A stretch of DNA of 17,385 nucleotides from contig CAMLKV010000006.1 of the NCBI GenBank assembly GCA_946480635.1, positions 1 to 17,385 on the forward strand, in the 5' to 3' direction. The notes under the pieces were generated by a model. That model saw nothing but the letters and a program-made list of their open reading frames with translations, did not search any database and was not told the DNA's origin. Made by a program: the position numbers and the translations under genes. This document shows, piece by piece, positions 8,100 through 16,042 of the stretch; the stretch's first letter is position 1, and each line of letters starts with the position of its first letter. This DNA is from an uncultured Flavobacterium sp. GTDB taxonomy: Bacteria; Bacteroidota; Bacteroidia; Flavobacteriales; Flavobacteriaceae.

Positions 8100-9638
8100 T
8101 CAATCAGCCATACTGAACAATCTTTCACGAAATTTACGCCCAATAGCTATTTGAAGATTCTTTTTGTATTCATCAATTAACCAATCTCTATAATTCTTTG
8201 TAGAATTTGATAAGCAACGGCAAAATATTTTTACACGATAATTAGCAGATTCTTCTAAATATTTGGCTAATTTTTTTGCTTCGTTTAAATCATCAGAATT
8301 TTCAACACACATTAATGCGTGCTGATTTATGGATTCGTCAATAACAAATTTTGGTCGCAAATTTTTAGCTAAAGCTTTTTTAAATTCTTCTTCAATATCA
8401 AATTCAATATTTAAAGAATTTTTAAATTTTTCTCGAATTTCTAATGGCATTTCATATTTAAAATGCATTTCAATTTCTGCATCTTCACGAAGATTATCTA
8501 GGTAATATTCAGGAGATTTAAAAATATGCTGCCAATCTACAGGTTCGTTCCATAATCCAAAACGAGCTGCATTATTTCCTAAATCTATAATCGAAAATTC
8601 TTTTTTATTAGGTAATAATCTTGAACCACGACCAATCATTTGAAAATACAATGTTAAAGATTTTGTTGCTCTGTTAATGATAATTGTCTCAACCGATGGT
8701 TCATCAAATCCAGTCGTTAAAATTCCAACAGATGTCAAAATCGCATCTGGTGTGTGTTTGAACCATCTCAGAATTTCTTTTCTTTCTTCTGATGGTGTTG
8801 TATTGTCTAAATGTCTGATTGTATATCCAGCTTCACGAAATGTATCATATACATATAAAGAAGTATGAATTCCGTTATTGAAAATTAATGTCTTTTTACC
8901 TTTTGATTGTTCTTCATAGGCAGACAATAATTTGCTTTGCATGTCTAATTGCGAATACAATTCATCTGATGATTTTACTGTATAATCACCGTTAATACCA
9001 ACTTTTAAACTTGACAATCCAACATCATAACTGTAAGTATTTGCTTTGGCTAAAAAGCCGTTTTGGATTAATTTGTTTATTGGATCTCCAACAATAAGTT
9101 CTTTATAGTTCTCATACATTGGTAATTTTATATTAGAACTCAAAGGAGTTGCCGTAACTCCTAGAATAAAAGAATTTTTAAAAGAATTTAGAAGTTTTCT
9201 AAATGAATTATAATGTGCCTCATCAATAATAACTAATCCAACGTTATCAATTTGAAGTTTTTCATCATTTAATCTATTTTTAAGGGTTTCAACCATAGCC
9301 ACAAAACATGAATAATCATGTTGGTCTGGCATTTCCTTGACTTTAGAATTAATGATTTTATTATTTACGCCAAAACTATTAAGCATTTTTGAGGTTTGCT
9401 TACACAATTCTATACGGTGTGTTAATACAACAACCTTTTTATTGTGATTTTCTAGATATCGCCTAACTATTTCAGAGAAAATTACTGTCTTTCCTCCTCC
9501 TGTTGGCAATTGATAAAGCAAATGATAATTTTGAGGAACGTTATCCATCTTATCAAAAATCGCATTTATGTCACGTTTTTGATAATCATAGAGTTCTTTT
9601 TTCCCTTCAATTATTTCTTCAAAGGAGTTGTGTTGCAT
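8100..9638 (-). CDS. RadD-like DEAH-box SF2 helicase
   Basis: This 512-residue superfamily 2 helicase resembles RadD (YejH) and the ResIII helicase domain. From the ATG at 9638, a Q-motif-like YDYQ at 18-20 precedes Walker A LPTGGGKT at 44-51, and motif Ia includes LTHRIEL near 72. Motif II is DEAH at 139-142 and motif III VTATP at 161-165. The second RecA lobe has TLIFNNG, GFDEPSVE and motif VI QMIGRGSR. The roughly 130-residue C-terminal tail has few cysteines and no CxxC pair, so the zinc module described for some RadD proteins is not evident. RadD in E. coli aids recombination and repair of damaged DNA; the same role here is an inference. An in-frame TTG at 9662 overlaps the candidate -7 box, so the ATG at 9638 is the better start. 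No methylase or nuclease gene adjoins it. Confidence 0.85.
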   Translation of the reverse strand: MQHNSFEEIIEGKKELYDYQKRDINAIFDKMDNVPQNYHLLYQLPTGGGKTVIFSEIVRRYLENHNKKVVVLTHRIELCKQTSKMLNSFGVNNKIINSKVKEMPDQHDYSCFVAMVETLKNRLNDEKLQIDNVGLVIIDEAHYNSFRKLLNSFKNSFILGVTATPLSSNIKLPMYENYKELIVGDPINKLIQNGFLAKANTYSYDVGLSSLKVGINGDYTVKSSDELYSQLDMQSKLLSAYEEQSKGKKTLIFNNGIHTSLYVYDTFREAGYTIRHLDNTTPSEERKEILRWFKHTPDAILTSVGILTTGFDEPSVETIIINRATKSLTLYFQMIGRGSRLLPNKKEFSIIDLGNNAARFGLWNEPVDWQHIFKSPEYYLDNLREDAEIEMHFKYEMPLEIREKFKNSLNIEFDIEEEFKKALAKNLRPKFVIDESINQHALMCVENSDDLNEAKKLAKYLEESANYRVKIFCRCLSNSTKNYRDWLIDEYKKNLQIAIGRKFRERLFSMAD

Positions 9639-9659
9639 TGTTGTTTTTTTCGATTTTTG

Positions 9660-9667
9660 CAAAAGTA
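9660..9667 (-). promoter_or_regulatory. Candidate -7 box for the helicase gene
   Basis: The minus-strand sequence TACTTTTG exactly matches the TAnnTTTG consensus of Bacteroidota housekeeping promoters. It lies 22 bases upstream of the helicase ATG, which would give a leader of about 15 bases, typical for this phylum. No clear TTG lies at the -33 position. The box is embedded in one arm of an inverted repeat. Confidence 0.45.
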
Positions 9668-9696
9668 CTGCTAAAAAAGTGTTATTCAGTACTTTT
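9661..9696. repeat. Perfect 10-base inverted repeat overlapping the helicase promoter
   Basis: The arms AAAAGTACTG (9661-9670) and CAGTACTTTT (9687-9696) are exact reverse complements separated by 16 bases. Each contains the palindrome AGTACT, so the centres of two identical half-sites lie 26 bases apart, between two and three helical turns. The left arm covers the candidate -7 box of the helicase, and most of the repeat would lie upstream of the transcription start. That geometry favours a protein-binding operator over an RNA hairpin. The regulator is unknown. Confidence 0.6.
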
Positions 9697-9798
9697 TCTA
9701 AGAAATTTAATATTTATATAATTTTTAACTCATTTTAGCAGCTCAGCCAATAATGACTTTGTAAAAGATTTCTTTACTTTGCAATAACAAATTTCCCA

Positions 9799-10092
9799 AT
9801 GTTTATTATGTTAAATATTTTTAGAAAAGTTGCCTTGCTTGAAGGTGTTTCATACTTAGCATTGTTTGCTAATATGCTTATAATAAAACCCACAAATTTT
9901 GATTTATACAAACAAATTCTTTTCCCATTGGGTATGGCTCATGGAGTTTTATTTATAGGGTATATTTTATTGGCAATTTTACTTAAAAAGCCTCAAGCAT
10001 GGGAAATTAAAACATTTGGTTTAATTTTGATTGCCTCTCTCCTACCTTTTGGAACATTTTATATTGAGAAGAAATATTTAAGAAATGCTTAA
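9799..10092 (+). CDS. DUF3817 small integral membrane protein
   Basis: This 97-residue membrane protein fits the DUF3817 family. It has three hydrophobic segments: about 8-28 with LLEGVSYLALF, about 40-63 with GMAHGVLFIGYILLAILL, and about 72-88 with LLPFGTFYIEKK. The conserved LEG.S, G.AHG and LPFGTF motifs are all present. Family members have no established biochemical role. Either ATG at 9799 or ATG at 9808 could be used; the second gives a start (MLNIFRKVALLEG) closer to relatives. Its last 8 bases overlap the start of the mechanosensitive channel gene, so the two are probably translationally coupled. Confidence 0.85.
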   Translation: MFIMLNIFRKVALLEGVSYLALFANMLIIKPTNFDLYKQILFPLGMAHGVLFIGYILLAILLKKPQAWEIKTFGLILIASLLPFGTFYIEKKYLRNA

Positions 10093-11347
10093 ATTCACTG
10101 AAAAAATATTTGGTTGGTGCTTTAAATTATTAATGAAGCTAGACTTTAATGAGACGCTTGCTGCTTATTTAAGCTTGACCATCAATATAATCATCCTAGG
10201 ATTTATTTCCTATATTATGTATTTGGTTTCAAGGTTTTTCCTTGTTACCGTTATGGCGATTGTTGCAAAAAAAACAAAAACAAAATTTGATGATTTATTG
10301 GTTTCCAATGAAACTGCCAAATATATATCTCATTTAATTCCTCTAATTTACATATATAAATCTGTACCTATAATTTTAGAAGATTTCACTTCTTGGGAGG
10401 CTGTATTTTCTAGACTTGTAGCAGTTTATATCGTTGTTTTAACACTTTGGGTTATTAATTCAATTTTAAAAGCAATTAGAGATCACTTAAAAACCAAAAG
10501 TGAATATAGTGACAAGCCAATAGATAGTTATGTTCAAGTAATCATGATTTTATTGTGGATACTTGGAATTACAATAATTGTTGCAAAAATATTTGATGTA
10601 GATCCTAACACCCTCTTTAAAACAATTGGAGCAGTTTCTGCAATTATAATATTGATATTCAGGGATTCAATTTTAGGTTTTGTAGCTAGTGTTCAGGTAT
10701 CTATCAACGACATGATCCGTATTGGGGATTGGATTACAATGGATAAATTTGGTGCTGATGGAGATGTAATTGAGATTAATTTATCTACTGTAAAAGTTAG
10801 AAATTTTGATCACACGACCACTACCATTCCAACGTATAGCTTAATTTCAGATAGTTTTAGAAACTGGCGTGGAATGATTTCTTCAGATGGAAGAAGAATT
10901 AAACGTCACATATCGATAAAAACAAGTTCTATTAAATTTTTGAATGAAGAGGAATTAGAGAAGTACAAGAAAATTCATTTGCTAAAAAACTATATAGAAA
11001 AGAAAGCAAAAGACATAAACACACATAATGAAACCCATAAAATTGATAAGTCACTAGCTATCAATGGTAGAAATTTAACTAATTTAGGTTTGTTCAGAAA
11101 GTATCTTACGGCATATTTAGAAAACTACCCTGGTTTAAATAAAGATATGCTTTTAATGGTGAGACATTTACAACCTACCGACAAAGGTATTCCTATTGAA
11201 ATTTATGCTTTTTCAAAAGATAAGCGTTGGTTGAATTATGAGTATATCATGAGTGATATTTTTGATCATGTTATCGCCTCAGTAACTTATTTTGATTTAG
11301 AAATTTTTGAATTGCCTTCTGGGAAAAATGCTGTTAGTGAGGCTTAA
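10085..11347 (+). CDS. Mechanosensitive ion channel, YbdG/MscM-like
   Basis: This 420-residue inner-membrane channel belongs to the MscS superfamily and is close in length to E. coli YbdG. Four hydrophobic segments lie at about 22-60, 83-100, 112-135 and 150-172. The pore helix follows at about 180-215, reading GAVSAIIILIF with the MscS-type DSILGFVASVQVSIND. The beta domain has IRIGDWITMDKFGADGDVIEIN and VRNFDHTTTTIPTYSLISD, a YbdG-type signature. A long soluble C-terminal domain ends at EKFELPS-like FELPSGKN. The likely role is tension-gated solute release during mild hypo-osmotic shock. It overlaps the DUF3817 gene by 8 bases and ends 2 bases from the convergent thioesterase stop. No hairpin terminator is evident there. 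Confidence 0.92.
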   Translation: MLKFTEKIFGWCFKLLMKLDFNETLAAYLSLTINIIILGFISYIMYLVSRFFLVTVMAIVAKKTKTKFDDLLVSNETAKYISHLIPLIYIYKSVPIILEDFTSWEAVFSRLVAVYIVVLTLWVINSILKAIRDHLKTKSEYSDKPIDSYVQVIMILLWILGITIIVAKIFDVDPNTLFKTIGAVSAIIILIFRDSILGFVASVQVSINDMIRIGDWITMDKFGADGDVIEINLSTVKVRNFDHTTTTIPTYSLISDSFRNWRGMISSDGRRIKRHISIKTSSIKFLNEEELEKYKKIHLLKNYIEKKAKDINTHNETHKIDKSLAINGRNLTNLGLFRKYLTAYLENYPGLNKDMLLMVRHLQPTDKGIPIEIYAFSKDKRWLNYEYIMSDIFDHVIASVTYFDLEIFELPSGKNAVSEA

Positions 11348-11349
11348 AA

Positions 11350-11748
11350 TCATTCATTAACATCCTGAATTCTATCCTTCACAAACTCCACCTTGGTTTT
11401 ACCATGAGGTTTCGGTTTTCCGTCTTCACCTAGACTAACCATAGTTATAGTATCTATTGTAATAATAGTTTCTCTTGTCATCATATTACGGACTTCACAT
11501 TTTAAAACCAAGGAAGAATTTCCAAACTTCACCACATCTAAACCAATTTCCACAATATCTCCTTGCTTAGCCGAACTAATGAAATTAATTTCCGACATGT
11601 GTTTTGTCACTACTCTTGGATTTTCGAGTTGTACGATTGAATACAAAGCGGCTTCTTCATCTATCCAAGCCAATAATTTTCCTCCAAATAATGAATGATT
11701 GGGGTTTAAATCTTCGGGTTTTACCCATTTTCTAGTATGAAATCTCAT
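11350..11748 (-). CDS. Acyl-CoA thioesterase, hotdog fold (YciA-like)
   Basis: This 132-residue single-hotdog protein resembles YciA/BFIT-type acyl-CoA thioesterases, which hydrolyse acyl-CoA to free acid and CoA. The signature N.NHSLFGGKLLAWIDEEAAL (about 15-35) contains the active-site region that binds CoA and carries the catalytic acidic residue. The strand VVTKHMSEINFISSAKQGD (about 45-63) is also typical, and the C-terminal TITMVSLGEDGKPKPH segment fits the family. The length matches a single domain. Its ATG overlaps the stop of the Nudix gene by four bases (ATGA), so the two are cotranscribed and probably translationally coupled. The acyl chain specificity cannot be read from the sequence. 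Confidence 0.9.
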   Translation of the reverse strand: MRFHTRKWVKPEDLNPNHSLFGGKLLAWIDEEAALYSIVQLENPRVVTKHMSEINFISSAKQGDIVEIGLDVVKFGNSSLVLKCEVRNMMTRETIITIDTITMVSLGEDGKPKPHGKTKVEFVKDRIQDVNE

Positions 11749-12149
11749 ATTTTATTCTTTAATGTTTTATCTATAATTTCTTGGTGATCAAAAGCTAACT
11801 CAGGTAAATCATCAATCGAAAACCAATACGCTTCTTTAGCGTCATCGGCAGCGATGGCTATGGTATTTTCTGGAACTTCTCCATAATAAGCAATTGAAAC
11901 AGTATGGCTTCGAGGATCTCTAAATGGCTTACCAAAAGCACCAATTTGAGTTAACTTGTCAACTTTTACTGAAGTTTCTTCTAATAGTTCCCTTTTAGCA
12001 GCATCTTCTAAATCTTCATTTTCATCAACAAAACCTCCGGGCAATGCCCAGCAATCTTTAAAAGGGTCTTTTAAACGTTTAATGAGTAAAATTTTATTGC
12101 TTTTACACAAAACAATATCAACTGTAACAAATATTTTTGAAGTGTACAT
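11745..12149 (-). CDS. Nudix hydrolase
   Basis: This 134-residue Nudix protein hydrolyses a nucleoside diphosphate linked to another group. The Nudix box spans residues 39-61: G, five residues, E45, seven residues, then RELLEETSV. Only the late Gly is altered (Ser60); the metal-binding glutamates 54, 57 and 58 are intact. The sequence upstream (KRLKDPFKDCWALPGGFVDE) resembles ADP-ribose pyrophosphatase-like and NUDT-type hydrolases. It is too short to be an NrtR regulator, which carries an extra winged-helix domain. I chose the ATG at 12149; an in-frame GTG at 12167 would add six residues. It overlaps the thioesterase gene by 4 bases. The substrate is not determined. Confidence 0.9.
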   Translation of the reverse strand: MYTSKIFVTVDIVLCKSNKILLIKRLKDPFKDCWALPGGFVDENEDLEDAAKRELLEETSVKVDKLTQIGAFGKPFRDPRSHTVSIAYYGEVPENTIAIAADDAKEAYWFSIDDLPELAFDHQEIIDKTLKNKI

Positions 12150-12241
12150 ATACGAGGTTTTCAACACTAAATTACTAATAACTTTTGAAAGTAAATTCCG
12201 AAAAACACTCGATTTTTGCTAAATTTAAGAAAAAACAAAAA

Positions 12242-12640
12242 ATGGATACTCGAGATGAAAAACTCTTAATTTTAAGAGGAGAAATTTTAGGAAATGTGAA
12301 TGCACAATCATCATCTGAAGAAGCATTTCAAAACAAAACCATCCGTCCAATTTTAAAACTACAAAATGATTTGTTTGTACAAGTTTTTATTAATTATGTT
12401 GTAAAACAAAAAAATGTATTTTTTTCGCTTACTCCAGAAAAAAAAATGAGCTATATAGAAAACGTGATTCAAAAAGACATCAAGTTTCGTAATTCACTCA
12501 AAGGAATGGTGATAGCTTTATTTACGATTGATGAATATACTGAATACATAAAAAATTCATCAAATCTAAATAAAAGAATGATGAATTTATTAATTGAGCG
12601 TCTTAAAAGCCAAGTTCAGTTATTAGAAGAAATAATTTAA
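12242..12640 (+). CDS. Conserved protein of unknown function, 132 residues
   Basis: I recognise this only as a type of small cytoplasmic protein common in Flavobacteriia; some databases label relatives glyoxalase, but I see no glyoxalase motif. It is charged and mostly helical by composition, with no signal peptide or membrane segment. Blocks likely to be conserved are KLLILRGEILGNVN, NKTIRPILKLQNDLF, FRNSLKGMVIALFT and LNKRMMNLLIERLKSQV. I chose the ATG at 12242 because the in-frame TTG at 12185 would add a lysine-rich leader with no support. The gene diverges from the Nudix gene and overlaps the DUF2461 gene tail to tail by 4 bases. Confidence 0.75.
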   Translation: MDTRDEKLLILRGEILGNVNAQSSSEEAFQNKTIRPILKLQNDLFVQVFINYVVKQKNVFFSLTPEKKMSYIENVIQKDIKFRNSLKGMVIALFTIDEYTEYIKNSSNLNKRMMNLLIERLKSQVQLLEEII

Positions 12641-13302
12641 TAAATAGGCTCTCCGTTTAAATTTGTTCCAAGTACATCACTCATGTAATCGAAAAAGGGG
12701 CGCATAGCCATAAAAGTGTTCAAAGCTTCCTCTTTGAAGTTAGGGCTAGTGACTTCTTTGTCTGTAAAACGTCGATAAACCAAATATTGCTTCTTGCGGA
12801 TTAAATCAATAGCTGGATGTTCTTTATCAAAGTCTTTCGGAGCAGTTTTTAATTCAGCTCCTTGCAGAGAATCAAAATACCTCACAAAGTTTTCTTCGGA
12901 GATAATTGAACGTATTTGAGTATCATCTAATTCAAATTCTTTTCGAATACGTTTCAAATCTTCGGCATTTGGTTCCCAAAATCCGCCTCCAATAAAGCTA
13001 CCACTAGGTTGAATATGCAAATAATATCCACCACGCAAATAAGGCTTTGCTCTATCATAACTCACACTAAAATTATTTTTATAAGGTGTTTTATCTTTAG
13101 AAAACCTAATGTCGCGATAAATTCGGTGAATTTGCATTTTCTCCAATTTATCTTTTACTGATAATTCTAGATTGATTTCCTGAAAAAGTGATTTAACAAT
13201 TTCCTGATGTTTTTCAAACCTTTTTTTGTTTTCATTAAACCAATCTCTGTTATTGTTTTGGGCCAATTCAGATAGATAATCCAGTTCCGCTTTTGAAATC
13301 AT
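12637..13302 (-). CDS. DUF2461 (TIGR02453) family protein
   Basis: This 221-residue protein belongs to the DUF2461 family, widespread in Bacteroidota and also found in other bacteria and fungi, with no assigned reaction. Family hallmarks are LAQNNNRDWFNENKKRFE near the N-terminus, IHRIYRDIRFSKDKTPYK in the first third, GGYYLHIQPSGSFIGGGFW in the middle, and YLVYRRFTD after it. The fold is soluble, with no membrane or export signal. It lies 44 bases downstream of hisIE in the same direction and could receive read-through, though it appears to have its own promoter. Its stop overlaps that of the opposing small protein by 4 bases. Confidence 0.88.
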   Translation of the reverse strand: MISKAELDYLSELAQNNNRDWFNENKKRFEKHQEIVKSLFQEINLELSVKDKLEKMQIHRIYRDIRFSKDKTPYKNNFSVSYDRAKPYLRGGYYLHIQPSGSFIGGGFWEPNAEDLKRIRKEFELDDTQIRSIISEENFVRYFDSLQGAELKTAPKDFDKEHPAIDLIRKKQYLVYRRFTDKEVTSPNFKEEALNTFMAMRPFFDYMSDVLGTNLNGEPIY

Positions 13303-13312
13303 TTTTTATTTT

Positions 13313-13344
13313 TAAAAGTACCAAAATTTCATCTGTAACACCAA
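13313..13344 (-). promoter_or_regulatory. Candidate promoter for the DUF2461 gene
   Basis: On the minus strand TTG (13344-13342) is followed after 21 bases by TACTTTTA (13320-13313), seven of eight matches to TAnnTTTG. This is the only gap in the window where both boxes occur at about the expected spacing. It sits between the hisIE stop and the DUF2461 ATG and would give a very short leader. Confidence 0.35.
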
Positions 13345-13346
13345 AA

Positions 13347-13946
13347 TTATTTAGTTCTTTGTTTTAAAACCTTAACGACATTATCCAACTTAAATCCCTT
13401 GGCCTGCAAAAGAATTAAGTAATGAAAAAGCAAGTCGGCACTCTCGTTTAAAAAAAGCTCGTCATTTTCATCTTTCGATTCTATTACTACTTCAACTGCT
13501 TCCTCTCCTACTTTTTGAGCAATTTTATTGATTCCTTTTTCAAAAAGTGAAGCCACATAACTGCTTTCTTTGGTTGCGTTGCTTTTTCTATCCTGAATAA
13601 CAGCTTCTAACTCTGTTAGAAAACCAAAATTACTTTCGTTTGATTCCTGCCAACAAGTATCTGCACCTGTGTGACAAGTTGGACCTATGGGTTTGACTTT
13701 TATCAACAAAGTATCTTGATCACAATCATTTTGAATGGAAACCAATTCAAGAAAATTACCGCTCTCCTCGCCTTTTGTCCATAATCTATTTTTTGAACGC
13801 GAAAAGAAAGTTACTTTTTTAATTTCCAATGTATGGTCCAAAGCTTCTTGATTCATATAACCCAGCATCAAGACAGTTTTTGTTTCGTTATCCTGAATAA
13901 TTGCTGGAATCAATCCGTTAGTATATTTTGTAAAATCGAGGTTCAT
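13347..13946 (-). CDS. hisIE: Bifunctional phosphoribosyl-AMP cyclohydrolase / phosphoribosyl-ATP diphosphatase
   Basis: This 199-residue fusion performs steps 2 and 3 of histidine biosynthesis. The HisI domain (about 1-105) has VLMLGYMN, FFSRSKNRLWTKGE, and the zinc/magnesium site NDCDQD (Cys75) with PTCHTG...CW (Cys91, Cys98). The HisE domain (about 112-199) is an all-helical MazG-like pyrophosphohydrolase with GINKIAQKVGEEAVEVVIES and NESADLLFHYLILL. Together they hydrolyse PR-ATP to PR-AMP and open its purine ring. It is the last his gene in the window, 23 bases after hisF. No hairpin terminator is visible downstream, so some read-through into the DUF2461 gene is possible. Confidence 0.96.
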   Translation of the reverse strand: MNLDFTKYTNGLIPAIIQDNETKTVLMLGYMNQEALDHTLEIKKVTFFSRSKNRLWTKGEESGNFLELVSIQNDCDQDTLLIKVKPIGPTCHTGADTCWQESNESNFGFLTELEAVIQDRKSNATKESSYVASLFEKGINKIAQKVGEEAVEVVIESKDENDELFLNESADLLFHYLILLQAKGFKLDNVVKVLKQRTK

Positions 13947-13969
13947 TTTAGTTATAAATTATGAGCTAT

Positions 13970-14725
13970 TTACACTCTCATTAAAATATTGTTTTCTTTT
14001 AAATAGTTTTTTAATTCTGGAATCTGAATTTCATCAAAGTGAAAAACACTTGCGGCAAGAGCAGCATCAGCTTTTCCTTTTGTAAACACGTCTAGAAAAT
14101 GTTTTTTAGTTCCTGCCCCACCTGATGCAATTATTGGAATATTGACTAATTGAGATAACTCGGCTAATGCATTATTTGCAAAACCATCTTTGGTTCCGTC
14201 GTTGTTCATAGAAGTGAAAAGAATTTCACCAGCACCGCGTTGCTCTACTTCTTTGGCCCAATCAAATAAATTAATGGCTGTAGGTTGTTTGCCACCAACT
14301 AAGTGTACTTTCCAAATTCCACCTATCTGCTTAGCATCTATAGCCACTACAATACACTGACTTCCAAATTTGGCAGCCAATTCATTAATCAAATCTGGGT
14401 TTTTAACTGCAGAAGAATTAATTGAAACCTTATCTGCACCATTTTTTAGTAAAATCTCAACATCTTCGACTGATGCAATTCCTCCACCAACCGTAAAAGG
14501 AATATTGGTAGCTTTAGCTACTTCTTTAACTAATGGAATTAAGGTTTTTCTTCTTTCTTCAGTTGCCGATATATCTAAAAAAACCAATTCATCAGCACCT
14601 GTTTCAGCATATTTTTTAGCCAATTTAACAGGGTCACCTGCATCACGAAGTCCAACAAAATTGACTCCTTTTACAGTTCTTCCGTTTTTTATATCCAGAC
14701 ATGGAATTATTCTTTTTGTCAGCAT
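13970..14725 (-). CDS. hisF: Imidazole glycerol phosphate synthase, cyclase subunit HisF
   Basis: This 251-residue (beta/alpha)8 barrel uses ammonia from HisH to turn PRFAR into imidazole glycerol phosphate and AICAR. Catalytic Asp11 lies in [11 protein letters not shown] and the second catalytic Asp is in VVAIDAKQ near residue 130. Phosphate-binding loops are visible as [12 protein letters not shown] near 82 and [13 protein letters not shown] near 200, and [12 protein letters not shown] is the family signature. The length is standard. It begins one base after the hisA stop, consistent with tight translational linkage within the operon. Confidence 0.97.
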   Translation of the reverse strand: MLTKRIIPCLDIKNGRTVKGVNFVGLRDAGDPVKLAKKYAETGADELVFLDISATEERRKTLIPLVKEVAKATNIPFTVGGGIASVEDVEILLKNGADKVSINSSAVKNPDLINELAAKFGSQCIVVAIDAKQIGGIWKVHLVGGKQPTAINLFDWAKEVEQRGAGEILFTSMNNDGTKDGFANNALAELSQLVNIPIIASGGAGTKKHFLDVFTKGKADAALAASVFHFDEIQIPELKNYLKENNILMRV

Positions 14726-14726
14726 T

Positions 14727-15455
14727 TTAATTGTTATTAAAAATAAATTGTTCCAGTTGTTTTAAACTAATTTTTCCTTCGTAAATGGCTTTGCCAATTA
14801 TTACTCCTTCACAACCTAATTCCGCTAATTGTGGCAATTCTTCAAAACTTGAGACACCACCAGAAGCGATTAATTTTACACCTTCACATTCCGATAAAAT
14901 CTTTTTATACAGTTCAAAACTTGGTCCTTGCAACATCCCATCTTTTGAAATGTCAGTAGAGATAACATGTTCAATTCCTTTTTTCATATAATCTTTTATA
15001 AAAGGAACTAATTCATTTTCACTTTCTTCTAACCAGCCCGATATAGCAATTTTGTTATTTTTGGCATCAGCACCTAAAATGATTTTATCTGAGCCATAAG
15101 CTTTAATCCAATTTTCAAAAAGCTGAGGATTTTTAACAGCAATACTTCCTCCGGTAATTTGATTCGCTCCGCATTCAAAAGCTATTCGCAAATCATTATC
15201 AGATTTTAAGCCTCCGCCAAAATCAATTTTTAGATTTGTTTTTGAAGCTATTTGTTCTAAAATTTTATGATTAATAATTCTGCTGGATTTAGCACCATCT
15301 AAATCGACCAAATGCAAAAATTGAATTCCGAAATCTTCAAACTCTTTGGCTACTTCCAAAGGATTTTCGTTATATATTTTTTTTGTATCGTAATTGCCTT
15401 TTGCCAAACGAACACACTTTCCTTCAATGATATCTATAGCTGGAATAATTCTCAT
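14727..15455 (-). CDS. hisA: ProFAR isomerase HisA
   Basis: This 242-residue (beta/alpha)8 barrel isomerises ProFAR to PRFAR, the substrate of HisF-HisH. Asp8 in [11 protein letters not shown] and Asp130 in IILGADAK are the catalytic pair. [32 protein letters not shown] and [12 protein letters not shown] form the phosphate-binding and family motifs. Its ATG overlaps the hisH stop by four bases (ATGA). Nothing suggests the dual HisA/TrpF activity of PriA. Confidence 0.96.
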   Translation of the reverse strand: MRIIPAIDIIEGKCVRLAKGNYDTKKIYNENPLEVAKEFEDFGIQFLHLVDLDGAKSSRIINHKILEQIASKTNLKIDFGGGLKSDNDLRIAFECGANQITGGSIAVKNPQLFENWIKAYGSDKIILGADAKNNKIAISGWLEESENELVPFIKDYMKKGIEHVISTDISKDGMLQGPSFELYKKILSECEGVKLIASGGVSSFEELPQLAELGCEGVIIGKAIYEGKISLKQLEQFIFNNN

Positions 15456-16042
15456 TTTGATTTTAGATTTAAAAAATTATTTAAAATTTGTTCTCCAATT
15501 TTTCCACTTTTTTCAGGATGAAATTGCACTCCGTAAAAATTATCTTTTTGAATAGCCGTAGCATATTCAATTCCGTAATTGGTCGTTGCAATCGCATAAT
15601 CATTTTTTGGAGCGTAATAACTGTGAACCAAATACATATATTCATCTTCAGTAATTCCTTCAAATAATGTAGATTTCAGATTATAAATAGTATTCCAACC
15701 CATTTGAGGGACTTTCAACTGATTTGAAAATTTTTTAATCTCAATGTCAAAAATTCCTAACCCTTTTGTATTTCCTTCTTCAGAAGATTTGCATAGCAAT
15801 TGCATTCCCAAACAAATACCTAAAACAGGTTGTTTTAATTGAAGTATTACTTTAACTAAATTTTGCTCATATACCATTTTCATTGCACTACTCGCCTCTC
15901 CTACTCCGGGAAAAATAACTTTATCAGCATTAATAATTTCATCGGCATTTGAAGTTACTTTACCATTATAACCTAATCGTTCTAAAGCAAAAAGCACACT
16001 TTGCACATTACCAGCACCATAATCTATAATTGCTATATTCAT
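15452..16042 (-). CDS. hisH: Imidazole glycerol phosphate synthase, glutaminase subunit HisH
   Basis: This 196-residue class I glutamine amidotransferase releases ammonia that tunnels into HisF. The nucleophile Cys77 lies in [11 protein letters not shown], and the His175/Glu177 pair in VQFHPEKSG completes the triad. The start [13 protein letters not shown] is canonical. I chose the ATG at 16042, which overlaps the hisB stop by one base (TGATG); a GTG directly before it would add one residue. It acts as a heterodimer with HisF, encoded two genes downstream. Confidence 0.97.
   Translation of the reverse strand: MNIAIIDYGAGNVQSVLFALERLGYNGKVTSNADEIINADKVIFPGVGEASSAMKMVYEQNLVKVILQLKQPVLGICLGMQLLCKSSEEGNTKGLGIFDIEIKKFSNQLKVPQMGWNTIYNLKSTLFEGITEDEYMYLVHSYYAPKNDYAIATTNYGIEYATAIQKDNFYGVQFHPEKSGKIGEQILNNFLNLKSK

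Noticed and set aside
8100..9638. Helicase as part of a restriction or anti-phage system
   Set aside because: The motifs resemble ResIII-type helicases, but there is no methylase, nuclease or other defence gene nearby, and the surroundings are core metabolism.
9639..9662. TTG start that would lengthen the helicase by eight residues
   Set aside because: It lies within the candidate -7 box, and the added residues are lysine-rich and unlike the family start; ATG at 9638 fits better.
12185..12241. TTG-started extension of the small conserved protein
   Set aside because: The extra 19 residues are low-complexity and basic, and an ATG at 12242 directly precedes the conserved-looking part.
13303..13346. 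Intrinsic terminator after the his operon
   Set aside because: The 44-base gap is AT-rich but contains no GC stem followed by a T run.
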